Shown here: piece by piece, positions 34,455 through 43,336 of the stretch
How the letters are laid out: every line of letters starts with the position of its first letter
Numbering within the stretch: position 1 is the stretch's first letter
Assembly (NCBI RefSeq): GCF_000023285.1
Contig: NC_013162.1
Span: forward strand, 2,166,001 to 2,230,000
DNA: 64,000 bases
Direction of reading: 5' to 3'
Source: Capnocytophaga ochracea DSM 7271
GTDB taxonomy: Bacteria > Bacteroidota > Bacteroidia > Flavobacteriales > Flavobacteriaceae
Program-made: the position numbers and the translations under genes
The notes under the pieces: model-generated
Told to the model about the DNA's origin: nothing
Database searches by the model: none
What the model saw: only the letters and a program-made list of their open reading frames with translations

Positions 34455-34757
34455 TTATTCGTCGTCTAATGAAGAGTCATCAGGTATATCTAAATTGCTT
34501 ACACTCATATCATCTTCTTCGTTATTCATAAAGTCATCATCTTCGTCGAAGTTTTCCATAGTGTCAGCTAAGCGGGTACTTACTTTCACTAAATATATAG
34601 TGTCATCAGTACGGACTTCCAAGGCATCAACTGTTTCATTTTTAGCATTCTTAAAACGAATCACATCTGCATCTGTATACCCTTCGGGGTATTTCTCTAC
34701 CAACATTGAGAGAATCTCATTAGTTAGTTTGTTGTAGTCTACTATTACACGTTTCAT
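34455..34757 (-). CDS. Small acidic conserved protein
   Basis: About 100 residues. The first 70 form a compact, predicted alpha/beta region (MKRVIVDYNKLTNEILSM, IRFKNAKNETVDALEVRTDDTIYLVKVS), and the last 30 are almost all Asp, Glu, Asn and Ser. I remember similar flavobacterial proteins sometimes labelled DNA primase; nothing here supports that. The start at 34757 is chosen because a -7-like element TACTTTCG (34787-34780) lies between it and an upstream ATG at 34793. It is probably co-transcribed with bshC. The function is unknown. Confidence 0.75.
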   Translation of the reverse strand: MKRVIVDYNKLTNEILSMLVEKYPEGYTDADVIRFKNAKNETVDALEVRTDDTIYLVKVSTRLADTMENFDEDDDFMNNEEDDMSVSNLDIPDDSSLDDE

Positions 34758-34839
34758 ATTAATATTACTTTTCACGGGGCGAAAGTAAGTCAATTTTTAT
34801 AATTACAAAATAAAAAATCTACTTTTTTTTATTTTGTTG

Positions 34840-34847
34840 TATCTTTG
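34840..34847 (+). promoter_or_regulatory. -7 element of rsmE
   Basis: TATCTTTG stands 39 bp before the start codon. I could not find a TTG at the proper spacing, as the upstream stretch is a T-run. Confidence 0.5.
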
Positions 34848-34886
34848 TCCCGCAATAAAGCCCATTTTTTCTAAGAAAATAAAATT

Positions 34887-35627
34887 ATGAGTATGCAATT
34901 ATTTTTCCACTCCAGCCTTCATTCAAGTAGCACAAATTGCTTTTTTGATAAGGAAGAAAGCCAACATATAGTAAAGGTACTGCGCAAAAAAGCAGGCGAT
35001 ATACTCCATATTACCAATGGTAAAGGACTTCTTTTTGAAGCAAAATTAGACTTCGCTACACCTAAACAATGTGAGGTGTCTATACTGAAATGTACTCTCC
35101 AGCTTCCCCGTCCTTACTACTTACATTTGGTGGTAGCACCTACCAAGATGAATGAACGTTATGAGTGGTTTTTGGAGAAAGCCACCGAAATAGGCGTTGA
35201 TGAAATTACTCCTATTATCTGTGAACATTCTGAGCGTACCACTATCAAAGTAGAACGTTTTGAAAAGATACTCCTTTCAGCAATGAAACAATCGTTGCAA
35301 TGCTATTTGCCTAAACTGAATGCACCTATTGCATCAGCTCAGTTTTTCAAAACGATGCTGACAGATAGTTCAGCTAAATATATAGCTCACTGTCAAGAAA
35401 ATGAAAAACGCTTGCTCTCTCGCGCACTCAAGTCCTTTCCTGAGCGTATTATCGTGCTTATAGGTCCTGAAGGCGATTTCTCTACTAATGAGATAAACAC
35501 CGCTTTGCAACAAGCATTTGTGCCTATCTCATTAGGAGATACTCGCTTACGCACCGAAACAGCAGCCATAGTAGCCTGTCATACCGTTGCGGTAATAAAT
35601 GAACGGACTAACATTAGTTCAACTTAA
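34887..35627 (+). CDS. rsmE: 16S rRNA (uracil-1498-N3)-methyltransferase
   Basis: The 246-residue SPOUT methyltransferase modifies U1498 of 16S rRNA. It has an N-terminal PUA-like domain (HIVKVLRKKAGDILHITNGKG) and the knotted C-terminal domain with KMNERYEWFLEKATEIGVDEI, LIGPEGDFSTNE and LGDTRLRTETAAIVA, the SAM-binding knot. The start could also be the Met at codon 3. A family C repeat array begins 14 bp after the stop. Confidence 0.95.
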   Translation: MSMQLFFHSSLHSSSTNCFFDKEESQHIVKVLRKKAGDILHITNGKGLLFEAKLDFATPKQCEVSILKCTLQLPRPYYLHLVVAPTKMNERYEWFLEKATEIGVDEITPIICEHSERTTIKVERFEKILLSAMKQSLQCYLPKLNAPIASAQFFKTMLTDSSAKYIAHCQENEKRLLSRALKSFPERIIVLIGPEGDFSTNEINTALQQAFVPISLGDTRLRTETAAIVACHTVAVINERTNISST

Positions 35628-35640
35628 TATCATCTTAGGT

Positions 35641-35822
35641 CTGTCATTCCTTCGTCTTTTGTTCGTCATTCCTTCGTCTTTTGTTCGTCTTTTGTTCGTC
35701 TTTTGTTCGTCTTTTGTTCGTCTTTTGTTCGTCATTCGTTCGTCATTCGTTCGTCATTCGTTCGTCATTCGTTCGTTCGTCTTTTTCCTATCTGCCTGTC
35801 GTGCTACGACCTCGCACCGTCT
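35641..35822 (+). repeat. Family C TTCGTC 11-bp array, copy 3, with hybrid core
   Basis: About twelve 11-bp units in two forms, TTCGTCTTTTG and TTCGTCATTCG, in blocks rather than mixed: mostly TTTTG first, then four of the ATTCG form. They end in a core that reads TCTGCC, then TGTCGTGCTACGAC (35797-35810), then CTCGCACCGTC. The middle piece is the loop core of the family B hairpins, so this copy is a hybrid of two repeat families. It lies between convergent rsmE and the RND gene. Confidence 0.85.
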
Positions 35823-35854
35823 AAGAGATAAGTAAAAAATAAGATGAATTATAG

Positions 35855-38800
35855 TTATACTTCGTGTTCGCCTTTGATGTCTCTGTGCTCGTAATCAGCA
35901 ATCATCAGTTTTTCGTAATCAGTCTTAGTACCTTTACCGAAACGTCTGCCAATATTGTCAAAAATAAGGTATACCAAAGGCACTACAATAAGTGTTAAGA
36001 ACAATGAGGAAATAAGTCCACCTATAATTACAATCGCCAAACCATTGTTCACTTCGGCACCTGCTCCATTGGCAATAGCAAGCGGAATCATACCTGCTAC
36101 CATTGCGATAGTCGTCATCAAGATAGGGCGTAAACGCGCGTGGTTTGCTTGTATTAATGCAGTTACAGTATCTTCTCCTTCTTGCTTGCGGTGGTTGGCA
36201 AAGTCTACTAACATAATCGCGTTCTTAGCAACCAACCCGATAAGCATAATGATACCTAAAAGAGTAAAGATATTGAGTGACATATTGGCTAATGCCAAAG
36301 CTACTAAAGCTCCAATGAACGAAAGCGGTATAGAGAACAATACCACAAAAGGTCGTGAAAAACTGTCGTATAATACTACCATTACCATATAAACTAAGAG
36401 AATAGCTGCAAAGAGCGATATAAACAAGGTACCGAAACCTTCATCTTGCATCTCTTGGTCACCCGTAAACACAAAGTGTACGTTAGCAGGTTTTTCTAAT
36501 TGGTCTATCTTAGTTTTCCATTCTGAAACTATAGTACCTGTAGGACGACCTACCGATTGTGCTTGTACTGTTACCGAAGGAGATTTGTCATAACGTTCCA
36601 GCTGTGTAGGTCCTGAAGCGTAAGCTATAGTCGCAAATTGTGATAGTTTTACCTGTTGTCCCACCGAGTTGATAAACATCATATTTTCTATATCGTCTAT
36701 AGACTGACGGCTACCTTCTTCAAACACTATATTAATATTGTATTCTGAATCTCCTGTACGGAATTTACTGTCGTCATTACCATTAAAAGCGGTTCGCATC
36801 GTTCCCCCTACAGTAGCAATATTAAGTCCTAACATTGCCATCTTATCGCGGTCTATCTGCACATTTATTTCAGGATTACCAGATTCTGAGGAAAGCTTAA
36901 TTTCAGTAGCACCTTCAACAGTTTTAAGAAGCTCAGCCGTTTTCTCAGCGTACTGTTGGGCTACTTCCACATTGTCAGAAGTAACAACCAAAGCAATTGG
37001 TGCTTGTTCGGCTCCCATCATTCCTACCGGTACAGTCTTCACTTTAGCTTCTACTAAATACTGACTCAGTTCACGTTTCAGCTTTGCCGCAATTACGTTA
37101 GTCGATTCATTACGTTCTTTTTTATCGATAATAGTAAGCTGTATTTCCGATTTGTAAGGGGTTGCTTGTGAAGCTCCCATACCACTGGTAGACTGTCCTA
37201 CAGTAGTAATCATACTCTCTACCAAAGGTTTATTGGTACCCTCTACTTTTAAGCTACGAAGATAATTTTCAGCTTTTTGGGTCATAAAGTTAGTCTGCTC
37301 TAAGGAAGCATCTTTATTCAATTCAAACTGTACTAAAAACTTTCCTCTATCCATATTAGGCATAAACTCAGATCCGATAAATCCAGTAGGAATGAATGAA
37401 CAAGAACCTACAAAAAGGAAAAATACCAAAATAATAGTTTTCCATTTATTGGCAAATACCCATACCAATAAGTCAGAGAAGAACTGTGTAAAGCGTTTGA
37501 GGTATCCTTCAAATCCTATGGTCATCTTTCCTAAAAATGAATTGGGATTTGCGTGCTCTAATTTTCCAAACCTAGAGTACAACCAAGGGACTACTGTAAA
37601 AGACATCAATAATGAAAGCATTGTAGCAATAGCTACAGTCAAACAAAACTCACGCAATACTTTTACTACAATAGCATTACCTAATGAAATAGGAACGAAC
37701 ACTACCACAATTACTAAGGTAATTGCCATTACAGTAAGCACAATTTCCTTAGAGCCATCAAAAGCAGCACGCACTTTATTCTTACCCATCTCCATATGAC
37801 GGTGAATGTTTTCTAATACTACAATAGCATCGTCCACCAAGATACCTACCACCATCGAGAGGGCAACAAGGCTCATCAAGTTCAGTGTAAAACCAAAGAA
37901 ATACATACCTATAAAAGTAGCAATGAGAGAAGTAGGTATAGATACCATTACGATAAGAGCATTACGCAGGCTGTGAAGGAAGAAGAACATCACTACTGCT
38001 ACTAATACAATTGCCAATATCAAATCGGACATTACAGAGTTGGCTGCTTCCAAGGTAAACTCACTGGTATCTTCAGCCAATAGCATCTTTACACCTTCAT
38101 TTTTATAAGTCTGCTCCACTTGTTCCATCTTCTTGCGTACCAACTCACTCACCGATACAGCATTAGCATCGGTTTGTTTCAATACTTGTAGCAAGAGAGT
38201 ATTTTCTTGGTCTATACGCGCTATTTTGGTAGCTTCTTCTTCGGTGTCTTGCACATCAGCTACATCCGAAAGTCGTATCTCTACTCCATTCTGTGAAGCA
38301 AGTATAAGGTTGCGCAATTGTTCTACATCTTGTAATTTACCAAGCAAACGTATAGAGGTACTATTCTCACGAGTTTTAATTTTACCCGCAGGAATTTCCA
38401 TATTCGAAGCCGCGATTAGCTGTTGTACTTGAGCAATAGAAAGACCATAACCTTCTAACTTCTTAGCATCAATGCTCACGCGTATTTCGCGTTTGCGACC
38501 ACCTATTATATTCACTTGTGCTACTCCTGGAACACGTGATAACTCTGGCTGTATTTTTTTATCTACCAAGTCGTACAATTCTTGTGCCGATAACTTAGAA
38601 GTTACCCCAATAGACACAATAGGCAAATCGGAAAGAGAGAATTTACTCAATGATGGCTCTTTAGCATCATCGGGCAAATCAGCTCTTATTGCATTAATTT
38701 TGCGCTGTGCCTCATTAAGGGTGTTATCTACATTCGCATCGTTAGTAAGTTGTACTACTACCACCGAAAGACTTTCGTACGAGTATGAATATATCTTTTT

Positions 38801-39031
38801 GATATTTTCCAAAGCCGAAACGGCATCCTCAATTTTCTTTGTCACGGTGCTCTCAATCTCCGAAGGAGAGGCTCCCGCATACACAGTAGAGATCGTAACT
38901 ACATTCACTTCAAACTTAGGAATGAGCTCGTAGTTCAATAACTTATACGAATAGAAGCCACCAAGTAGCAACAACAAGAGCATCACAATAAGTACACTGG
39001 GACGCTTAATAGAAAGTTTAATTAAATCCAT
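35855..39031 (-). CDS. RND efflux transporter permease (AcrB-like)
   Basis: A 1058-residue inner-membrane proton-driven pump. It has the twelve-helix topology with two large periplasmic loops; residues of the proton relay appear in GILVDDAIVVLENIHRHMEMG and, in the second half, LIGLVAKNAIMLVDFANH. It fits the HAE1 group more than heavy-metal pumps. Membrane fusion and outer-membrane channel genes, normally adjacent, are absent on both sides: upstream is a DUF4136 lipoprotein gene, and downstream only a repeat. The pump must share partners encoded elsewhere. Confidence 0.93.
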   Translation of the reverse strand: MDLIKLSIKRPSVLIVMLLLLLLGGFYSYKLLNYELIPKFEVNVVTISTVYAGASPSEIESTVTKKIEDAVSALENIKKIYSYSYESLSVVVVQLTNDANVDNTLNEAQRKINAIRADLPDDAKEPSLSKFSLSDLPIVSIGVTSKLSAQELYDLVDKKIQPELSRVPGVAQVNIIGGRKREIRVSIDAKKLEGYGLSIAQVQQLIAASNMEIPAGKIKTRENSTSIRLLGKLQDVEQLRNLILASQNGVEIRLSDVADVQDTEEEATKIARIDQENTLLLQVLKQTDANAVSVSELVRKKMEQVEQTYKNEGVKMLLAEDTSEFTLEAANSVMSDLILAIVLVAVVMFFFLHSLRNALIVMVSIPTSLIATFIGMYFFGFTLNLMSLVALSMVVGILVDDAIVVLENIHRHMEMGKNKVRAAFDGSKEIVLTVMAITLVIVVVFVPISLGNAIVVKVLREFCLTVAIATMLSLLMSFTVVPWLYSRFGKLEHANPNSFLGKMTIGFEGYLKRFTQFFSDLLVWVFANKWKTIILVFFLFVGSCSFIPTGFIGSEFMPNMDRGKFLVQFELNKDASLEQTNFMTQKAENYLRSLKVEGTNKPLVESMITTVGQSTSGMGASQATPYKSEIQLTIIDKKERNESTNVIAAKLKRELSQYLVEAKVKTVPVGMMGAEQAPIALVVTSDNVEVAQQYAEKTAELLKTVEGATEIKLSSESGNPEINVQIDRDKMAMLGLNIATVGGTMRTAFNGNDDSKFRTGDSEYNINIVFEEGSRQSIDDIENMMFINSVGQQVKLSQFATIAYASGPTQLERYDKSPSVTVQAQSVGRPTGTIVSEWKTKIDQLEKPANVHFVFTGDQEMQDEGFGTLFISLFAAILLVYMVMVVLYDSFSRPFVVLFSIPLSFIGALVALALANMSLNIFTLLGIIMLIGLVAKNAIMLVDFANHRKQEGEDTVTALIQANHARLRPILMTTIAMVAGMIPLAIANGAGAEVNNGLAIVIIGGLISSLFLTLIVVPLVYLIFDNIGRRFGKGTKTDYEKLMIADYEHRDIKGEHEV

Positions 39032-39055
39032 CTTTTGTTTGTTCTAAATCCGGGG

Positions 39056-39085
39056 CAAAGGTACGATAAAAAACTTAATAAACAA
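39056..39085 (-). promoter_or_regulatory. Promoter of the RND pump gene
   Basis: On the minus strand TTG (39085-39083), 19 bases, TACCTTTG (39063-39056), 25 bp before the start codon. The -33 box touches the terminator of the upstream gene. Confidence 0.8.
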
Positions 39086-39086
39086 A

Positions 39087-39114
39087 AAAAGTTTCCATAT
39101 TTTAGGAAACTTTT
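39087..39114 (-). terminator. Terminator of the DUF4136 lipoprotein gene
   Basis: AAAAGTTTCC (39087-39096) and GGAAACTTTT (39105-39114) form a 10-bp stem with an 8-nt loop, 34 bp beyond the DUF4136 stop; on the minus strand a T-run follows. It isolates the pump gene from the upstream run of genes. Confidence 0.75.
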
Positions 39115-39147
39115 ATTATGAGTAAGTAATTGAATAATTTGTGAGAC

Positions 39148-39678
39148 TTACTGTTTTGGGGGATATTTTTCTAATATTTTATTTACGAAGTTATTAATAG
39201 CGTCTTCTTTGCGCTCCGTTGTTTGAGGTAGGTTACCTACACCTTTACCTTGCCAAATGAGTTCACGTTTATGAGCGTCTATAATTTCAATATAAAGAGA
39301 ACCTTCTGTACTTCGAGCTACATTATAGGTTGCTCCTCCCCAAAAAGGTCCCCAACCCATTCCCCAGCCCCAATAGTATGGAGAATTGTTATATACATCT
39401 ACATTTTCTTGTTCACGTGTAAAGATATTTACTAAAACGTCTGGTTTTTCAGAAAGTGTCATCCCTTTAGACGTTAAATTACGCTCAATAGCTCGTAGAA
39501 TACGTTTCTTATCTAAATCTGAGATAGGAACTTTATCAATACCTTCTTTAAAGAAAGCAAATGATTTGTATGCAGAAAAATCGGCCTGTTGGTCATAATC
39601 TGTAGCTACATATACACTAGCACAAGAACTAAGAACAACAGCCATAATTAGGAGTATAAAAACAGTTGTTTTTTTCAT
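39148..39678 (-). CDS. DUF4136 lipoprotein
   Basis: The 176-residue protein has a lipoprotein signal (LLIMAVVLSSCASVYVATDYD) with Cys19 as the likely acylated residue. The following region (YDQQADFSAYKSFAFF) and the glycine/tryptophan-rich middle (YYWGWGMGWGPFWGG) are typical of DUF4136, an envelope lipoprotein family without known function. It follows the polyprenyl synthase gene by 60 bp. Confidence 0.88.
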   Translation of the reverse strand: MKKTTVFILLIMAVVLSSCASVYVATDYDQQADFSAYKSFAFFKEGIDKVPISDLDKKRILRAIERNLTSKGMTLSEKPDVLVNIFTREQENVDVYNNSPYYWGWGMGWGPFWGGATYNVARSTEGSLYIEIIDAHKRELIWQGKGVGNLPQTTERKEDAINNFVNKILEKYPPKQ

Positions 39679-39738
39679 ATCATAAGTTATTTAAAAGGTT
39701 TTGAAATCTTGTTTTATAAATACAAAATCTATACCGTT

Positions 39739-40704
39739 TTATATTTTTCTATCCATTAATTGTAGGGCAAAAGTTCTGAGGTATTCTCGTTTATCATCTC
39801 CTATAGTTATTTTCTCTAATATCATAAGAGCTTTTTGAGTATAATTTTCTATCAGTTGGCGAACTGCTTTGTCCGCATTTGTTATCTGAAAAATCTCTCT
39901 TACTCTTGCTATTTTATTATCAACTTCATTTAAAGCATATGCTCTCAATAGTTCTTCACGTTGTTTTTCATTGCTTAGTGCTAAAGATTTTAAATAGAGT
40001 ATAGTTTTCTTATTCTCTATAATATCACCTCCTATTTTTTTACCAAATGAAGCATCTCCAAAAGTATCCAAATAATCATCTTGTAACTGAAAAGCTATTC
40101 CTAAATTTAAACCAAAATTGTACATATTCATTTGGTTTTCCTTAGTAGTTTCAGAGATAATACTACCCATTTGTAAGGCAGCTCCTATAAGAACTGAAGT
40201 TTTGTATGAAATCATTTGCATATATGCCTCAATACTTACCTCTTGTAGTTTTTCAAAATCCATATCCATTTGCTGTCCTTCACATACTTTAAGAGCTGTT
40301 TCACTTAATGTTTTTACTAATTCTTGAAATATTTCTGAAGGATAATCCTCTAATAATTTATAGGCAATGATAAGCATAGCATCTCCCGAAAGTATACCTA
40401 CATTTGTATCCCATTTTTGATGAACAGTAGGTTTGCCACGTCTTAGAGAAGCATTATCCATAATATCGTCGTGAATAAGTGAAAAGTTGTGAAAAACCTC
40501 TATGGCAGTAGCTGCATTAAGTGCTTTGCAATAGTCTTTACCAAAAATATCGGTTGCAATAAGAGTAAGTAAAGGACGAATACGCTTTCCTCCTAAGTTA
40601 AGAATGTACTGAATAGGTTCATAGAGGTGAATAGGCTCTTTGGGAGTAAAAATTTTTTCTATATGCTGTAAAAAAGCTGTTTTATACTCTTCAATCGAAA
40701 GCAT
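39739..40704 (-). CDS. Polyprenyl diphosphate synthase
   Basis: The 321-residue trans-prenyltransferase extends isoprenoid chains. Both aspartate-rich motifs are present: HDDIMDNASLRRGKPT (first, about residue 85) and QLQDDYLDTFGD (second, about residue 210), along with GGKRIRPLLTL. Product chain length cannot be set by eye; farnesyl, geranylgeranyl or longer products for menaquinone are possible. It follows recN by 43 bp on the same strand. Confidence 0.9.
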   Translation of the reverse strand: MLSIEEYKTAFLQHIEKIFTPKEPIHLYEPIQYILNLGGKRIRPLLTLIATDIFGKDYCKALNAATAIEVFHNFSLIHDDIMDNASLRRGKPTVHQKWDTNVGILSGDAMLIIAYKLLEDYPSEIFQELVKTLSETALKVCEGQQMDMDFEKLQEVSIEAYMQMISYKTSVLIGAALQMGSIISETTKENQMNMYNFGLNLGIAFQLQDDYLDTFGDASFGKKIGGDIIENKKTILYLKSLALSNEKQREELLRAYALNEVDNKIARVREIFQITNADKAVRQLIENYTQKALMILEKITIGDDKREYLRTFALQLMDRKI

Positions 40705-40747
40705 AATAAATTATTATAAGTTTAGAAAGTTAATATTTGTCTGTTTT

Positions 40748-42406
40748 TTATCCTTTTCTTAAAAGTTCTATTGCGTGATTACGAGCTGATTCGCCACTAT
40801 TTTTTCCTTCAAGCATTTCTGAAAGTTCTGAAATGCGTTCCTGTTCGGTGAGCATTTTAAGATGGGTAGTTGTCTTACCTGTTATATCTTCTTTAAATAC
40901 TTTAAAATGATAAGCACCTTTAGCAGCTATCTGTGGTAAATGGGTAATAGCAAATACCTGTCTGTTTTTGCTCATTTGTTTCATTATATCACCCATTTTT
41001 TGAGAGATTTCACCTGATACTCCTGTATCAATTTCGTCGAACATAATAGTAGGGAGTGCTGTATGTGCTGCCATTATTGCTTTTACAGCTAACATTATAC
41101 GTGATAATTCTCCTCCTGAAGCTACTTTCTTTAATGGTCCAAAATCTCCTCCTTTATTGGCAGAAAATAAAAATGAGAGCTCATCATTTCCGTTGTTAAA
41201 GAAATGTGAGGTAGGTGTTAGCTTGATATCAAAACGCCCATTGGGCATTCCTAATTCGTGCATAAAGCTCTCTAATTGTTTAGTGAGAGTAGGAATTACT
41301 TTTTCACGAGTTTTGTGTAACTCAGTTGCTTTTTTAGAGGTTTCTGCTTGTTGTTTTGCAACTAACTCTTGTTGTTCTTTAAGGTCGAAATCTGCGCTTT
41401 CAGTTTTAGAAACAGCCTTCTCTAAACGCTCTTGAATACTCATCAACTCTTCAACAGTTGTTACTTTGTGCTTTTGCTGAAGTGAGTAGATTTTATTGAG
41501 TTGCTTAGATATTTCCTCTAAATTTTCTGGGTCTGTTTCTATGTTTTCATCAATGTCTGCTACATCTCTACTCAAATCTTCTAAATCTAAGAAAGCCGAG
41601 TCAATGCGTTCGTACAATTCACGGTATTGCTGTTTGTATTCTGTAAGATTTGAAAAAGCGCGACGCAGTTCACGCAAATTATTTAAAATACCTATGTTCT
41701 CATCGTTGAGCAAATATAAACTTTCAGCTACATTTTCTTTTATCTCTTCGATGTTGGAGGCTTCTTCATAGCTTTCTTCTAATTCCTCCAAAATGCCTTC
41801 TCCTAAAGTAACCGATTTCAGTTCTTTGAGTTGGTGCAGATTGTAATCGTATTCTTTATTAGCTGTCTGTTGGAAATCTATGAGCTCTTGTAGTTTCTTT
41901 TGTTCGTTTTTAAGTAGTACTAAAAGGCGTTGGTATTCCTCTAACAAAGATTTATTTTCAGCCATTGCATCTATAATCTCAAACTGAAAAGCTGATTCGC
42001 TTAGAGAAAGAGTTTGATGCTGAGAATGAATATCTACGAGTACTTCACCTAAACGTGAAAGCACGTCTAATGTTACAGGAGAATCATTCACGAAAGCTCG
42101 AGATTTTCCCGAAGGAAGAATTTCACGACGTATAATAGTTTGAGGGTCATAATCTATTTCCAGCTCATTGAAGAGAGATTGAAATTCATAATTTTGTAAA
42201 GAAAATTCGGCTTCAATTACACATTTTTCATCTTTATTCCTCAAAGCAGACATATCGGCACGTTTCCCCAATACTAAGGAAAGAGCGTCAAGCATTATAG
42301 ATTTTCCTGAACCTGTTTCGCCTGTGATAATAATAAAGCCTTTAGGGAAGTCAACTTTTAGGTCATCAATTAATGCATAATTTTTTATAGATAGAGTGTT
42401 GAGCAT
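40748..42406 (-). CDS. recN: DNA repair protein RecN
   Basis: An SMC-like ATPase for double-strand break repair. The 552-residue product has an N-terminal Walker A (ITGETGSGKSIMLDALSL), two long coiled-coil arms (about residues 150-370) around a hinge, and the C-terminal ABC signature and Walker B (SGGELSRIMLAVKA, PTIMFDEIDTGVSGE). The gene starts 5 bp after the DUF4835 gene stop, indicating co-transcription, an order common in Bacteroidota. Confidence 0.96.
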   Translation of the reverse strand: MLNTLSIKNYALIDDLKVDFPKGFIIITGETGSGKSIMLDALSLVLGKRADMSALRNKDEKCVIEAEFSLQNYEFQSLFNELEIDYDPQTIIRREILPSGKSRAFVNDSPVTLDVLSRLGEVLVDIHSQHQTLSLSESAFQFEIIDAMAENKSLLEEYQRLLVLLKNEQKKLQELIDFQQTANKEYDYNLHQLKELKSVTLGEGILEELEESYEEASNIEEIKENVAESLYLLNDENIGILNNLRELRRAFSNLTEYKQQYRELYERIDSAFLDLEDLSRDVADIDENIETDPENLEEISKQLNKIYSLQQKHKVTTVEELMSIQERLEKAVSKTESADFDLKEQQELVAKQQAETSKKATELHKTREKVIPTLTKQLESFMHELGMPNGRFDIKLTPTSHFFNNGNDELSFLFSANKGGDFGPLKKVASGGELSRIMLAVKAIMAAHTALPTIMFDEIDTGVSGEISQKMGDIMKQMSKNRQVFAITHLPQIAAKGAYHFKVFKEDITGKTTTHLKMLTEQERISELSEMLEGKNSGESARNHAIELLRKG

Positions 42407-42411
42407 ATTCC

Positions 42412-43293
42412 TTATTTTATTTCATTCCACTTAGTTACTTGGGTGGGAGCTAATTTCATTAAGGCTTCTTTTAGCATTTTGGTATTAAAAATCATTCCAC
42501 CTGAGTAAATAGAGGCAATTTCATCAGTTTTTGCATTAAAAAACAATATCATTGCATAGGAGCTCAACCGTAGGCTCGGTATTTTTTCAAGTAAAATAAT
42601 AGCATTCTGGATAGCTTCTTTTCCGCCTTTCTCATCGGTGCTCATTATATCTAAGCCCAAACGATGGTATTGGTATAAAGCTTTGTGATAATCAGTGTAA
42701 TTTTCTGAAATGAGCTCATTTATTAACAAGAATCGGTTGTTTTTACCATTATCTGCCCAACCTGTATAACTACTGTTTTGTGCTATATTAGCAATTTGTT
42801 GTGCCTTTAAGAAATAAGGTCTCCCTGCATTTTCAGCAAACGTATCAGCATCGAACCCTAATAGCAAATAGGCATAGTAAGCTATTACCGAAGTGAGGTT
42901 CGACTCAAAGGCATTTTCATTGAAGGTAAGAGGAGCAAACTCTTGATAGTCAAAAGCTACTTCTTTATCTTGCAAGTTAAATACAGGAGATTGATAAGCT
43001 GAATTGTATACAGGACGAGAAGATTGCACCAAAAGACTTGCTTCATAATGCGAATTTTCAAACTTATTAATCACCAGAGTAAAACTACAACGGATACGTT
43101 CGTTTTCGCGCACTTTTAAATCTGTCCAACGGGTTTGATTGATAAATTCTTGCAAAGATTTTTCTAAGGTCTTAAAGACTGAGCGATTACTTAAATTTAC
43201 CTGTTGTGTATTGACCGTTACCACGGCATTCAACTCTTGTGAGAAAGAAAATGAGCTGGCAATTAGGGCTAAAAAGAGTGTTATTTTTCTCAT
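42412..43293 (-). CDS. DUF4835 family protein (PorD-like, type IX secretion)
   Basis: The 293-residue protein has a signal peptide (MRKITLFLALIASSFSFSQ) and a mainly helical body without membrane segments. The start at 43293 leaves a regular signal peptide; an ATG 15 bp upstream is less likely. I assign it to DUF4835, a Bacteroidota-specific family that is often called PorD and linked to the type IX secretion system. That link is from family knowledge; the sequence alone does not show a mechanism. Gene order before recN is the conserved one. Confidence 0.75.
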   Translation of the reverse strand: MRKITLFLALIASSFSFSQELNAVVTVNTQQVNLSNRSVFKTLEKSLQEFINQTRWTDLKVRENERIRCSFTLVINKFENSHYEASLLVQSSRPVYNSAYQSPVFNLQDKEVAFDYQEFAPLTFNENAFESNLTSVIAYYAYLLLGFDADTFAENAGRPYFLKAQQIANIAQNSSYTGWADNGKNNRFLLINELISENYTDYHKALYQYHRLGLDIMSTDEKGGKEAIQNAIILLEKIPSLRLSSYAMILFFNAKTDEIASIYSGGMIFNTKMLKEALMKLAPTQVTKWNEIK

Positions 43294-43336
43294 AATAATA
43301 TGTGTCATATAATTATTTCCTATCTTCCCATTCTAA

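Noticed and set aside
34455..34757. DNA primase
   Set aside because: No zinc finger or TOPRIM motif is present in a protein of about 100 residues.
35599..35835. Open frame running from the end of rsmE into the third TTCGTC array
   Set aside because: It overlaps rsmE in another frame and then encodes only repeat peptide.
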